A program made the position numbers and the translations under genes. Source: Williamsia faeni (lineage in GTDB: Bacteria; Actinomycetota; Actinomycetes; Mycobacteriales; Mycobacteriaceae). From it: a stretch of 64,000 nucleotides of DNA. Where the stretch lies: positions 682,001 to 746,000 of the forward strand of contig QJJF01000002.1 of NCBI GenBank assembly GCA_003202005.1, read 5' to 3'. This document shows positions 9,561 through 19,891 of the stretch, piece after piece (position 1 is the first letter of the stretch; each line of letters starts with the position of its first letter). The notes beneath the pieces were generated by a model. That model did not search any database. It saw only the letters and a list, made by a program, of their open reading frames with translations, and had not been told where the DNA came from.

Positions 9561-10147
9561 TACCGTTCCTCTTTCCAGGGATCACCATGATTGTGATAGC
9601 CGTTGCTCTCCCAGAATCCCGGAACATCCTCGGCCATCTCGGTGAGCCCACTGACCCACTTGGCCGACTTCCAAAAATACAGGTGCGGAATCAGCAGTCG
9701 CGCGGGTCCACCGTGTTCGGGTTCCAGCGGCTCGTCGTCATAGGTGTGCGCAATCCATGCCTTCCCGTCGAGCACGTCCTCCAACGGCACGTTGGTGGTA
9801 TACCCGCCATGGCATTGCGCCATCAGGAATCCGTCGGGATCCACCTCGTCGCCGAGGAGCACGTCGAGCGACACACCTCGCCATGTGGTCTCCAGCTTCG
9901 ACCACGCCGTCACGCAATGGATGTCGACCGTGATGTCTTCCTGCGGGAGCAACATGAACTCCTCCCAGGACCAACTCTTGCGTTCCCCGCTGAGGAAATC
10001 GATCTCGAACGTCCACTCCGCGTTGTCGATCAGCGGCGTCGGCCCCGCCGACAGGACCGGGAAGTCGCGCGTCAGATACTGTCCCGGCGGAATCCGCTCA
10101 TCCTTCTGACGGCGACGGGAACCGAACCCCTTGTTGATGATTGCCAT
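9554..10147 (-). CDS. Sulfite-oxidase-like molybdopterin protein (YedY/MsrP-type fold)
   Basis: A 197-residue protein made only of the molybdopterin-binding sulfite oxidase core. VDIHCVTAWSKLETTWRGV contains the Cys that ligates molybdenum; GYTTNVPLEDVL and GGPARLLIPHLYFWKSAKWV follow, as in the family. No Tat signal is seen (MAIINKGFGSRRRQKDER is basic but lacks a hydrophobic core), so it should be cytosolic, unlike periplasmic MsrP. First gene of the three-gene operon. The likely role is a reductase or oxidase of a small oxidised compound; the substrate is unknown. Confidence 0.85.
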   Translation of the reverse strand: MAIINKGFGSRRRQKDERIPPGQYLTRDFPVLSAGPTPLIDNAEWTFEIDFLSGERKSWSWEEFMLLPQEDITVDIHCVTAWSKLETTWRGVSLDVLLGDEVDPDGFLMAQCHGGYTTNVPLEDVLDGKAWIAHTYDDEPLEPEHGGPARLLIPHLYFWKSAKWVSGLTEMAEDVPGFWESNGYHNHGDPWKEERYW

Positions 10148-10215
10148 GACTGTCAGTGTGCGCTGCGGCGCCGCCGGCTGCAGCGCACAGGGTCACCCGC
10201 GCTCCGTCCGGTCGC

Positions 10216-10473
10216 CTACTTGGCCACCGACTCTTTCCTCTTGGTCCGGCCACGCATCGTCAGGATCCCGACGATCCACCCGACTACGAAAACAACCAGA
10301 AGAATGAACCATAATGGAGAACTGACCTCGACCCACAACAGATTGATATCTGCCGAATCGCGGTTCTGAAAGATGAAGACCACCGCGACCACGGCAAGGA
10401 TCACGGCCACCCAGGTGGCCGGCGAGCGTTTCGCGAAGATATTGGACGACGACGTGCCTGCACTTTTCGACAT
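10216..10473 (-). CDS. LapA / DUF1049-family small membrane protein
   Basis: An 85-residue protein with two predicted membrane segments (WVAVILAVVAVVFIFQN and WFILLVVFVVGWIVGIL). They are joined by a short loop with NRDSADINLLWVEV, the hallmark of LapA-like proteins, and a basic tail follows. In actinobacteria such proteins are common but uncharacterised. The longer frame reaching 10555 starts outside this conserved architecture. Confidence 0.75.
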   Translation of the reverse strand: MSKSAGTSSSNIFAKRSPATWVAVILAVVAVVFIFQNRDSADINLLWVEVSSPLWFILLVVFVVGWIVGILTMRGRTKRKESVAK

Positions 10474-10586
10474 GAATTGACAGTAGTCGCGAAACCGGAC
10501 TATAAGGTACTGCTCCGAGGCAAGAAGTCTCGGAAATTGCCGCTACCAAATCCAACGAGGCTGTTTCGAATGGTCGCCGGGTTAGG

Positions 10587-11390
10587 GTGGGCCACGTGCC
10601 CCATCCCAGTTTGCTCTGTGTTCATGCGCACCCCGACGACGAGGCGCTGTGGACCGGCGGGGTGCTGGCCCGCTGCGCCGAACTTGGCGGACGCACGGCG
10701 GTCATCACGTGCACCTGGGCGGAAGGCACCTCTCGCGGGTCCGAGGTCGCGGCCTCGCTGAAGCTGTTGAAGGCTGATCCGCCTCTACTTCTCGGCTATG
10801 CGGACCGGCCCTTCCCCGAGTCGGCACCCGGACAACCGGCGTTCTGTGATGCCCCGTTCGACCAGGTGGTCGGAGAGGTTGTCGCCCATATCCGCCGATT
10901 CCGGCCCGACACCATCGCAACGTATGACCCACTCGGCGTGTACGGGCATCCCGATCATGTTCGGGCACATCGGGTGACCGTTGCCGCGATCGGCGCGGCT
11001 GCGTTCCCCCAGTTGTATCCGGAGGCGGGACCGCCCTGGCGCACTCGCCTGCTCTATCTCGCCACGATGCCGCATTCGGCCACCAGTGTGCTGTGGCCGG
11101 CGATTCGCAAGGCCGCCCGCCCGGCCGGACCATTGCCGGGAGTACCCGACGAGATGGTGGACACCACCATCGATGTGTCGACATGGCTCGACATCAAATG
11201 GAAAGCGCTCCAGGCTCATCGCACCGAGATGGACCGTGGCGGCGCGTTGACGATGCTGGAGGAACTGCCCGAGAACGTCCGGCGCCAGGTGATCCGCAAC
11301 GAATGGTTCCTGCGCATGCCGTTGGCCGCGGATCCCCTCGATGCCCTGGATTTTTCCGGGACGCCTCATTCAGTCGACGGACGTCCGTAG
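10587..11390 (+). CDS. PIG-L / LmbE-family deacetylase
   Basis: A 267-residue zinc deacetylase-like protein. The N-terminal motif CVHAHPDDEALWTGGVLA contains the HPDDE zinc/catalytic signature, and GVYGHPDHVRAH supplies the third zinc histidine. The family includes MshB (mycothiol biosynthesis) and Mca (mycothiol conjugate amidase), but this copy is shorter than Mca and has no mycothiol neighbours. The start may be GTG 10587 or GTG 10596. The 3' end overlaps the convergent recD gene by 21 bp. Confidence 0.85.
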   Translation: MGHVPHPSLLCVHAHPDDEALWTGGVLARCAELGGRTAVITCTWAEGTSRGSEVAASLKLLKADPPLLLGYADRPFPESAPGQPAFCDAPFDQVVGEVVAHIRRFRPDTIATYDPLGVYGHPDHVRAHRVTVAAIGAAAFPQLYPEAGPPWRTRLLYLATMPHSATSVLWPAIRKAARPAGPLPGVPDEMVDTTIDVSTWLDIKWKALQAHRTEMDRGGALTMLEELPENVRRQVIRNEWFLRMPLAADPLDALDFSGTPHSVDGRP

Positions 11391-13211
11391 TCCACTGGCT
11401 CGTAACACTTTTCGTTCGACTCCGGCGCGGATGGACTCCTCGGTACCGATCAGCCGGACATGACCACTCGCTCGGGTGATGGCCGTGTACAGCAATTCCC
11501 GCGTCAGTAGTGCGGAGCGATCGGGTGGAATGACCACGGACACCGACTCGTACTGCGACCCCTGGCTGCGGTGAATGGTCATCGCGTACACCGGGACCGC
11601 GGCCACGAGCTGCGAGGGATGCAGCAGCTTCACCGCGGATCCACGTCTGAACGCGACCATCAACCGTCCGCCGCTGCTCACCACTACCCCGGTGTCCCCG
11701 TTGAAGATACCGGCGTCGTAGTCATTTGCCGTGACCAGCAACGGCTGACCCGGATACCAGTCGTCGGCACCGGCTGTCGTACCGATCCATTCCATGGCCT
11801 GCCGCGACCAGTGTTCGACACCGGACGTGCCCTGGCGGTGCGCGCACAGCAGCCGGTGTGTGTGGAGGCCGGCGAGGGCGGTCTGCGCATCACCGTCGGC
11901 ACCTGCACGTCGCATCCGTTCGGCCGTGGTGACGATGTCGTCGCGGACCGAGGCCAGGTCGCTCGGATCCACCAATTCGAACTGGCTGTGTCCGGCCGCG
12001 AGCAGTTCGATGACCGAATCGGCGTCACCATCGCGCACCGCCGCGGCCAATTGCTTGATCTGTTCGCCGAATCGGCGCACCTTGGTCAGCCTGATGACTC
12101 CGCCGGCCAGCCGCGCGCGCTCCTGCTCGTCGAGGGCGTCGGGATCGTCGTGGTCGTCCCGCAGATCTGATTCGATCAAGGTTTTGAGCATCGGATTGAT
12201 CTGTTCGGTGACCGGTCGGTGAACCAGATCGGCCAGGACCGCACCGGCGTCAACCGAGGCCAGCTGGTCGGGATCACCCACCAAGACCAGGCGGGTCTGC
12301 GGCCGCAAGGCGTCGAGCAACCGCGCCATCATGGTGAGCGAGACCATCGACGTCTCATCGACGACCACGAGCTCGTGCGGCAGCCGGTTGTCCGCGTCGT
12401 GGGCAAATCGACTGCGGCTCCCCGGTTTCCAGCCGAGCAGACGGTGCAACGTGGTCGCGGTGAGGTCGGTGGGCATACCGAGTTCGCCGGCCTGCGACCG
12501 CACCGACTCCTCCAACTGGGCCGCGGCCCGTCCCGTCGGCGCCGCGAGCGCCACCCGAAGCGAGGGTCCGTACTCGTCGAACATCAACGCCAACACGCGC
12601 GCCACCGTATGGGTTTTGCCGGTGCCGGGTCCGCCCGCGATGACGGTGGTCCAGCCGGCACTGGCCAAGGCGGCAGCAATCCGTTGCCGGTCGGTCCCCG
12701 CCTCGGGGAAGTGCCTGCGCAGACCGTTGAGCAGCCGGTCGGCATTGATCTCCGGATGGCTGTGCGATCGTTCGTCGAGGAGCTCCCGGATCCGCTGCTC
12801 CTGCAGGAAGTACCGCCGCAGGTACAGCAACGGACCTTCCGGGGTCTTCGCGAGATGGAGTGGGCGAAGAGGTCCGGACGTTGATCCCGTCACCAACGGA
12901 CTGACCTCGAGCGCGGCGACGACGTCAGCCGGTGCCGGCCACGGCAGTGAATCGGGGTCGACGCCGAACTCGTCCTCATCTAAGGCGACCTCGGACAACC
13001 TGTCGATCTCGACACAGACCGAACCCAACCGCACGGCCCGTACCGCAAGTGCGGTGGCCAGCAGGACATCCGGTTCGACGTCCGACCTGCTCAAGGCCGC
13101 CAGCCGTTGTGCCACATGCACATCGGCCGCACTCAGTACACCGGCCGCGTTGAACGGAACCAGTGTGGGATGGGCATTGACCGCGATCCGCGCGTCGAAG
13201 TCGATCGTCAC
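11370..13211 (-). CDS. recD: Exodeoxyribonuclease V alpha subunit RecD
   Basis: A 613-residue SF1B helicase. Motif I is IAGGPGTGKTHTVARVLAL, motif II is ELVVVDETSMVS, and the C-terminal motif AMTIHRSQGSQYESV leads into ITRASGHVRLIG (motif VI). It is the 5'-3' motor of the RecBCD nuclease/helicase that processes double-strand breaks and degrades linear DNA. Its ATG overlaps the recB stop by four bases, completing a recC-recB-recD operon. Confidence 0.95.
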   Translation of the reverse strand: MTIDFDARIAVNAHPTLVPFNAAGVLSAADVHVAQRLAALSRSDVEPDVLLATALAVRAVRLGSVCVEIDRLSEVALDEDEFGVDPDSLPWPAPADVVAALEVSPLVTGSTSGPLRPLHLAKTPEGPLLYLRRYFLQEQRIRELLDERSHSHPEINADRLLNGLRRHFPEAGTDRQRIAAALASAGWTTVIAGGPGTGKTHTVARVLALMFDEYGPSLRVALAAPTGRAAAQLEESVRSQAGELGMPTDLTATTLHRLLGWKPGSRSRFAHDADNRLPHELVVVDETSMVSLTMMARLLDALRPQTRLVLVGDPDQLASVDAGAVLADLVHRPVTEQINPMLKTLIESDLRDDHDDPDALDEQERARLAGGVIRLTKVRRFGEQIKQLAAAVRDGDADSVIELLAAGHSQFELVDPSDLASVRDDIVTTAERMRRAGADGDAQTALAGLHTHRLLCAHRQGTSGVEHWSRQAMEWIGTTAGADDWYPGQPLLVTANDYDAGIFNGDTGVVVSSGGRLMVAFRRGSAVKLLHPSQLVAAVPVYAMTIHRSQGSQYESVSVVIPPDRSALLTRELLYTAITRASGHVRLIGTEESIRAGVERKVLRASGLRTSVD

Positions 13212-16200
13212 AGCACCGCTGTCCTTCCGGAGATCAGGTCAGAGACCGAGGTGATCAGGGATGCCGGCGGATGCCATTGGAAGACACCACATCCGGCCGG
13301 GGTGTCAGGGCCGATCATGCCGCGCACGAAGTGATATTGAGCGCCGGCGAGATTGACCTCGGGATCGTAGCCGGGCAAGCGCCATCGCAGATATCGGTGC
13401 AGCGCAACCGAATAGAGCAGAGCCTGCAGCGGATAGTGCGAATTGATCATCTCGCGCGACATCCGCTCGGGCGTGTAGTCGAGCGCGCTGAGATCTCCTC
13501 GCGCGGTCCGGTTCGTCTTGTAGTCGACGATGACGAACCGGTTGCCAGGCAGCCGCAGGACGGCATCGATGCTGCCGACGAGAAATCCTCGCAGCGGTGG
13601 CACCTGCACGCCGCGAAGGTGTTCCGGATAACCGGCGAGCCAGTCGTCGGCTGCGAGATGAGTGGCCATCAGATCGCTGATCTCGCGCAGCGTGGTGGCC
13701 TCGTCGCCACCGAGGGGGAACTCGAAGTCGAGTTCGGCGAGTCGATCCCGGGTGGCGATTTGCCCCAGTGTCGTTTCCGGTTCCTGGCCGAGCGGTGTCT
13801 GCAGGACTGCCAACAATGCGGTCGCCAGTACCGCGGGATCGGCATCTGCCATCCACATCGCCACCGCCTCCCGGCAGCGCGTTGCCACTTCGGCTGCCAG
13901 ATCGTCGGCATCGGTGTCGATGACCTCGAGCACCTCGTGGACCAGGGTTCCGAACGCCGCACCGAACGGCAGCGTGTTCATCAGCGAGGGATACGCGAGT
14001 TCCTCAGTGCCGTCGGCCACCGGCGCATCGAGAGGTTCGGCGACCTGTTCATCGGTCTTGTCCGTCGACTCCGGCTCGCTGGTCACCACCGGCTCATGAT
14101 GGGTACCGGCCACCAACGCCGAATACGACGTCCGCCGCCAGGTGTGGTCGATCCGGCGCGTGAAGTGCGCGACTGCCAGCTCGCCGGCCGCAGACCGCTG
14201 CGGAATCCAGGGCGCGTCTCCCTCCGATCCGTAGTCGGCCGGCTCGACTCGCACATGAGCGCCCGCAGACGCACCCCAGGCCGTCAGATGTTGGCCCACC
14301 TTGGCATCGTCGGGCACCACCGGCCGCGGATCCGGGTTGGTCCGGTCCCGGCTGAAGAGCAATCGGTGCAGCGGCGACGACCGCGCCGATGTCCCTGGCG
14401 CCCACCACAGGACAACTGCCGACGCCGCGCGGGTCAGCGCCACGTACAACAGTCTCAGTTCTTCACCGTTGTCCTCGGTGGCGGAGGCCTCCCGACGGTT
14501 GCGGTAGCCGGGGGCGTCCTGGCCGCCGATATCGAGCAGTCGCCGACCCGACTCGTCGTGGAGCAGGAAGGTATCCGGTGAGGGGTGTTGCGCCCCGTCC
14601 CAGCCGTAGGGCACATAGACGATCGGGAACTCGAGCCCCTTGCTCCGGTGCACCGTGAGCAACTGCACGGCCGCCGCATCGCTGTCGAGGCGACGGCTCT
14701 GTTCCCCCTGGTTACCGGCACCTGGGTCGTTGATGGATTGCTGGAGCCACCGCACCAGTGCCGTCAACCCCAGACCTTCCTCAACGACAGCACGATTGCA
14801 GAGCTGGGCCACATGCGTCAGGTCGGTGAGGCGACGCTCCCCACCAATGACGGACAACACGCGACCGGGCACATCGCGGACGCCGGAGAGATGTTCGTAC
14901 ACGGCCGCAAACCCCGACTCGTGGTAGACGGCGACCAGCTCACGGATCAGCGCGCTGATATCCGCGGTCAGTCCGTCGGCACCGGAATCGAGTTCGGTGG
15001 CAGTCCATCCGAGCAGCGGGGTGAGTGCGGCCAAACGGATGCGTGCGCTGCGGCTCGGCTGTTCCATCGCCTGCAGCAGCCACAACCAGTCGAGCGCGCC
15101 CTGGGTGCTGTAGACACTGGTACCACCGGCGAGCACAGACGGTACTCCCCTGGCGTCCAGCGCTGCCTGAATCATGGTCAGGTGCTTGTGATTCCGGACC
15201 AGAACCGCGACATCTCCCGGTGCCACCGGACGTTCATCGCCGGTGCCTCGCAACGGCGTCCGCGAGTTCAGGAGCCGGGTGAGGTCGGCGGCAACATCGT
15301 CGGCGACCGATCGTCGCAGACGATCCAGCGCCGGGAACCCGCTCTTGCCCAACGGTCCGTGACCTCTGCGGTTCAGGTACCGCAGTCGCAGCGGGGTCTG
15401 GTCAGGCACTCTCGACTCGGTGTGTGTCGCCCCGACGTCGTGGACCACGATCTCCGGGCTGCCCAGCGCCGCACCGCCGTACACCCGGTCGAGCGCCTCG
15501 ACCAGGTCTGCATCACTGCGCCAGTTGGTGGGCAGCGCCTGATGGTTGTCGGCGGCTCGCACGGCTTCGAGGTAGCTGAACACCTCGGCCCCCCGGAAGG
15601 CATAGATCGACTGCTTGGGATCACCGACCAGTACCAGGGTGGTGTGCCCGTGAAATGCGAGCCGAAAGATGTCCCACTGCACCGGATCGGTGTCCTGGAA
15701 CTCATCGACCAGGACCACCTGGAATCGACTCCGTACCCGCCGGCATGCCCGCTCTCCGTGCTCGGGATCACCGAGCGCGTCGCGCAGCAGGATCTGCAGA
15801 TCGTCGTAGTCGCGAATGTTGGTCTGGCGCTTGCGGCGTTCGACCTCGACCATCACCGTCGTCGCGAAATCGATCCGCTGGTATTCATCGGTGTCGGGGT
15901 CGGTGTCAGGCGAAAGCTTCGCCTGCCGTTGGAAGACCGCCTGCCGGCAGAACGAGTGTGCGTCGGCAAGACTGAACGGAGCGGCACCGTTTCCGCTGAA
16001 ACGGTGCAGGTACAGATCATCGGTGACCTCGGTGATCAGGTCACTGACGTCCTCGACCAAGGTGATGTCGTTCTCGAAATCCCCGGCCACACCCAGTCCG
16101 TCGAGCATGCGGCTACAGAATGTGTGGGTGGTGGCGATGGTGGCGGCGTCGAAATCCGACACCGCATTCGCCAGCCGGCTGCGCCGAAGGTCCACCTCGT

Positions 16201-16510
16201 CTACCGGACCGGTTGCGAGCATCGCAGCCAGTGGGTCTTGCGATTTCTTCGCGGCCACGGGATCGGTGAGCGCGGTGGCCAGTCCGGTGAGCCGCAGTCT
16301 CGTTCGTTCGCGAAGTTCGGCCGTGGCGAAGCGGCTGAAGGTGACCAGCAGCAGGTCGGACAGCGGAATGCCGTCAGCGACGTACCGGGCCGCCAGGCCG
16401 ACGATCGCATAGGTCTTGCCGGTACCGGCACTGGCCTCGAGCACCGTGGTGCCGCGGGGCAACGGACCGGTGATGTCGAAAGTGACCGGCGCAATGGGGC
16501 TTTGGATCAT
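13208..16510 (-). CDS. recB: Exodeoxyribonuclease V beta subunit RecB
   Basis: A 1100-residue protein with an N-terminal UvrD-type helicase (motif I LEASAGTGKTYAIVGLA, motif II VVLVDEFQDTDPVQW, motif Ia/III around LVGDPKQSIYAFRGAE, motif VI LLYVALTRAASAVVLWW). A C-terminal RecB nuclease domain holds GSIDAVLRLPGNRFVIVDYKTN, the catalytic Asp and Lys of the PD-(D/E)xK site. It is the 3'-5' motor and nuclease of RecBCD. Three bases separate it from recC. Confidence 0.95.
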   Translation of the reverse strand: MIQSPIAPVTFDITGPLPRGTTVLEASAGTGKTYAIVGLAARYVADGIPLSDLLLVTFSRFATAELRERTRLRLTGLATALTDPVAAKKSQDPLAAMLATGPVDEVDLRRSRLANAVSDFDAATIATTHTFCSRMLDGLGVAGDFENDITLVEDVSDLITEVTDDLYLHRFSGNGAAPFSLADAHSFCRQAVFQRQAKLSPDTDPDTDEYQRIDFATTVMVEVERRKRQTNIRDYDDLQILLRDALGDPEHGERACRRVRSRFQVVLVDEFQDTDPVQWDIFRLAFHGHTTLVLVGDPKQSIYAFRGAEVFSYLEAVRAADNHQALPTNWRSDADLVEALDRVYGGAALGSPEIVVHDVGATHTESRVPDQTPLRLRYLNRRGHGPLGKSGFPALDRLRRSVADDVAADLTRLLNSRTPLRGTGDERPVAPGDVAVLVRNHKHLTMIQAALDARGVPSVLAGGTSVYSTQGALDWLWLLQAMEQPSRSARIRLAALTPLLGWTATELDSGADGLTADISALIRELVAVYHESGFAAVYEHLSGVRDVPGRVLSVIGGERRLTDLTHVAQLCNRAVVEEGLGLTALVRWLQQSINDPGAGNQGEQSRRLDSDAAAVQLLTVHRSKGLEFPIVYVPYGWDGAQHPSPDTFLLHDESGRRLLDIGGQDAPGYRNRREASATEDNGEELRLLYVALTRAASAVVLWWAPGTSARSSPLHRLLFSRDRTNPDPRPVVPDDAKVGQHLTAWGASAGAHVRVEPADYGSEGDAPWIPQRSAAGELAVAHFTRRIDHTWRRTSYSALVAGTHHEPVVTSEPESTDKTDEQVAEPLDAPVADGTEELAYPSLMNTLPFGAAFGTLVHEVLEVIDTDADDLAAEVATRCREAVAMWMADADPAVLATALLAVLQTPLGQEPETTLGQIATRDRLAELDFEFPLGGDEATTLREISDLMATHLAADDWLAGYPEHLRGVQVPPLRGFLVGSIDAVLRLPGNRFVIVDYKTNRTARGDLSALDYTPERMSREMINSHYPLQALLYSVALHRYLRWRLPGYDPEVNLAGAQYHFVRGMIGPDTPAGCGVFQWHPPASLITSVSDLISGRTAVL

Positions 16511-16513
16511 CTC

Positions 16514-19500
16514 TCAGCGCACCTGTTCCGAATCCAGCAGGGGTGTCCACAACCGCATCGCGGAGGCCGCGAAACGAGATCCGTGCTCATCCCAGTCCCG
16601 TTCTTCGGCTGCCGCCCGCTCGGCGATCACCGTTGAGAAGTCACCTTCGTGCAGATATCTGACGTAGACGTCCTGGCCGTCGCCGCCGAACTGGTTCCCG
16701 AAGTTCTTGTCGGCGGCGTCCAGTGCCAGGACGGTGTCGTCACCACGGTGCCGGCGATCGGCGTATTCGGCAGCGGCGGCCGTGGGCAAAGGAAGCGGCG
16801 ACCGCAGGCCACGATCCCGGAGATCGACGATCTGACGCAGCACCGCAACCGGATTGGGCGGAGCGGTCAGTGTCGAACGGCGGACGCGGCCATACGACCC
16901 TCGACCCACCACGACGGACGAGGTGACATCGGCGCCGGATGCGGCCAGCGCCAGCACGCCCACCCAGGACGCCAGTCGGTGTTTGGCGGCGAGCCTGGAG
17001 TAGATGGTCCGGACCAGGGTCCCGCGATGCACCGACGGGACCGTCCCGGTCAGCCGCCGGCCATCTCCGAGATCGATGGTCACGTCGATCACCTCCGGAT
17101 GGGTTTCGTACAACGGCGCCGCCACCGTGACCAGCGACTCCACCAGTCCGGAGATCTCTCCGAACACCTTGCTGCCCAATAGGAACGGTGGCAGTGTTCC
17201 GCGCCGCAGTTCAGCGCCGCGCAGGGCGTCGGCCTCGACCCCGCTGAGCCGGGCCTGCAACATCCGGTCGCCGATGGCCCACTTGCCCAGCCCGTCGATG
17301 TCCGCACTGAGCACATCGTTGAGTTCTTCGTCGTCACCGGGCAGGTACATTCCCAGCCGTTGGCGGCAGAAGGCCCGCATCGGATGTTCGACGAAGGCGA
17401 TGAGATCCCGCAACTCCACATCACCGGTGGCCTCGGGCAACGGCTTCGCCAGGAATCCGGGTTCGGACACCTGCACCGATTGGGTGGCCCGGGCCCCGGC
17501 AAGTGCGGTGCGATCGAAGCTGAAGGGCTCGTGCGCCGCGAAGTTCACCGGGTCGAAGCCGTGCAACGGATGTGCGATGAGCACGGTCCCGTCATCGGCC
17601 AGCATCGCGTCGGCCGTGTCGAGCAGTTCCCCCACCGGTACCGCCGGTGGCCTGCGCAGTCCGGTCACCGGGTCGGTACCGGTGTACAGGACGATGAGCT
17701 TGTCGATCGCCGACATCGTCGCGTCGAGCAGGAGCTGACGATCCTCGCTGCGGATATCACGTTCTCCGACACAGGGATTGCGGGCCAGGATGTCGTCGCC
17801 GTTGATACCGCCGACACGCGGATAGCTTTCGTCGTCGAGGCCGAGGAGGATGACGACCCGGTGTGGGACCGCCCGCATCGGGACCATCGTGCACACCGTC
17901 AGTTCGCCGGTCCGAAAATTGGCCCTGGTCGGACGCCCGGCCAGCCGGTGCGACAACATGGCCCGGACGTCGGCGAGCCGCACGGTCGTGTCGCCGCCGT
18001 GTTCGGTGGCCGACGCCAGTTCACGCAATGCCTGACCGCGTTGCCAGGCGTCGGCCGGACGCACCGCGGTGAGCAGATCGAGTGCGGTGGCCAGGTTCTC
18101 GGCCCACTGGGTTGCCGGCCGCGGTCCACGCAGACTCGTCAGCGCGGTGTCGAGCCGGCTGATGAACTCGGCGAATCTGCCGGCGAGTTCGACGTCGGCG
18201 CTGTCGACATCATCGAGTGGCAAAGCGGTGTCGAGCCAGCCGAGTTCGGTTTCGTCGGCAGCGACACCCAAGAGGATCCGGTCGAGGCCGGCATCGAATG
18301 TGTTCTGACGAAAACCGCCGAGCCCGAATGATTTTCGCTGGGTGTCGTTGATGCCCCAGCGGGCCCCGGATTCGGCGGTCCACTGCCGCAAACGCTCGAG
18401 GTCGTCATCACCGAAACCGAATCGGGTCCGCACCGGCGGTGTGTCCGCGAGATCGAGTACTTCACTGGCCTTGACGCGTCCGCCCGCCAGCAACAGCAGA
18501 TCGGTCATCACATCCAGCAGCGGGTTGGTCTGCCGCAAGGCCCGGTCGGCCAGCCGAACGCGAAGTTCGTGGCCGGGATGTGAGTGGCTCACCTGGCCGA
18601 ATGCCGCCCGGATCAGCGGTGCGTGGGTTTCGACATCGGGACACATGACGATCACGTCGCGCGGATCAAGCGTCGGGTCATCCTGAAACAGTCGCAGGAC
18701 GAGTTCGCGCAGCACCTCAACCTGACGGGCGGCACCGTGACAGGAATGAACCTGCACACTGCCGTCGGCGCGCCCGCCCGGTTCGGCGATCCGGTCGGTG
18801 CGCAAGGCATCCTGCAGACGCTCGAGATGCGTGCCACCGCCCGCGCGATCGTCGACGTGGTGGACATCGTCGGCGGCGACCGCCGACAGATTGATCTGGA
18901 GCTCACGCACCTCACGGGACAACGATGCGAGCAGCGGATGCTCGATGTCGCGCACGAGAACATCGCCGCGCCGGATCGGCACAGACCCCGAGCGCAACTT
19001 CTGCCACATCACCGGGCTGGCGTGCGGCAGAAAGAGATTGATGTCGCGATGCGTGGCCAGCGCCGCGAATACCCGCAGCTGTTCGGTACTGAGCCGGGTG
19101 ACGCCGAACAGCGACAACCGCTCCGGCAGGTCCACCGCATCAGCCCGTTCGACGAGCGTCGCGCAGACCTGTTCGAGCCGTTCCGGCGGACTCGGCGAGT
19201 CGATGCGCTCACGCAGCAGCCGCCAGAGATGGGCTTGCCACCGCTGATCCGGATCGAGTGCCTCACCGGCACCATCGGTGTCGGTGCCGCCGTACCAGTC
19301 GATGATCATCTGCGGTCGATGGGTTCCATACCCCCGGAACAGTGCGGTCAGATGCTCCGCGGTTCCGTATCGACGTCCGATCCGAAACCCGGGACCCCGA
19401 GTGCCTTTGTCGGCGGAATGCCCCAGGTGCCGGGCCAGGATCGCGCACTCCGGATCGTTGACGGCATCGTCGATGACCGACAACAGTGTCCACAGCATCC

Positions 19501-19801
19501 GGCCGGTCGACCAGGGATCGTTGTCGAACTGACCCGACGCGACACCACTGGCCCTGGCCATCACGTCATCGACCAGCGCGGCGGGATGGGGGAAATGGAT
19601 GTTGGCGGCGATACCGTCGCCGGCAGCCGGAACTGTGGCGCCCAGGCGGGTCGACAACTGCTGCGTCAACCACCGCTCGACACCCTGCGCCGGTACCGCG
19701 ACGAGTTCGCGGGCGAACGGGTCGGATGGTGCGGTCATCAAGATCTCGGCGAGCGCACCGACCAACGTGCTGGTGCGTTCGGCGCGGTGCAATGTCAGCA
19801 C
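16514..19801 (-). CDS. recC: Exodeoxyribonuclease V gamma subunit RecC
   Basis: A 1095-residue protein. It has the RecC start (MLTLHRAERTSTLVGALAEI), the inactive helicase-like core with VHSCHGAARQVEVLRELVLR and DVIVMCPDVETHAPLIRAAF, and GLDDESYPR as in other RecC proteins. RecC recognises Chi-like sequences and splits the strands inside RecBCD. First gene of the operon, which probably starts from a promoter in the 90-bp gap upstream. Confidence 0.93.
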   Translation of the reverse strand: MLTLHRAERTSTLVGALAEILMTAPSDPFARELVAVPAQGVERWLTQQLSTRLGATVPAAGDGIAANIHFPHPAALVDDVMARASGVASGQFDNDPWSTGRMLWTLLSVIDDAVNDPECAILARHLGHSADKGTRGPGFRIGRRYGTAEHLTALFRGYGTHRPQMIIDWYGGTDTDGAGEALDPDQRWQAHLWRLLRERIDSPSPPERLEQVCATLVERADAVDLPERLSLFGVTRLSTEQLRVFAALATHRDINLFLPHASPVMWQKLRSGSVPIRRGDVLVRDIEHPLLASLSREVRELQINLSAVAADDVHHVDDRAGGGTHLERLQDALRTDRIAEPGGRADGSVQVHSCHGAARQVEVLRELVLRLFQDDPTLDPRDVIVMCPDVETHAPLIRAAFGQVSHSHPGHELRVRLADRALRQTNPLLDVMTDLLLLAGGRVKASEVLDLADTPPVRTRFGFGDDDLERLRQWTAESGARWGINDTQRKSFGLGGFRQNTFDAGLDRILLGVAADETELGWLDTALPLDDVDSADVELAGRFAEFISRLDTALTSLRGPRPATQWAENLATALDLLTAVRPADAWQRGQALRELASATEHGGDTTVRLADVRAMLSHRLAGRPTRANFRTGELTVCTMVPMRAVPHRVVILLGLDDESYPRVGGINGDDILARNPCVGERDIRSEDRQLLLDATMSAIDKLIVLYTGTDPVTGLRRPPAVPVGELLDTADAMLADDGTVLIAHPLHGFDPVNFAAHEPFSFDRTALAGARATQSVQVSEPGFLAKPLPEATGDVELRDLIAFVEHPMRAFCRQRLGMYLPGDDEELNDVLSADIDGLGKWAIGDRMLQARLSGVEADALRGAELRRGTLPPFLLGSKVFGEISGLVESLVTVAAPLYETHPEVIDVTIDLGDGRRLTGTVPSVHRGTLVRTIYSRLAAKHRLASWVGVLALAASGADVTSSVVVGRGSYGRVRRSTLTAPPNPVAVLRQIVDLRDRGLRSPLPLPTAAAAEYADRRHRGDDTVLALDAADKNFGNQFGGDGQDVYVRYLHEGDFSTVIAERAAAEERDWDEHGSRFAASAMRLWTPLLDSEQVR

Positions 19802-19891
19802 GCAGGGCCCCTTCCGGTTGTCAACCCCGGTCTATCACGAACACCCGACACCAACGCCCGACACCACCGAAGGTCGACCGCGAGACGGACA

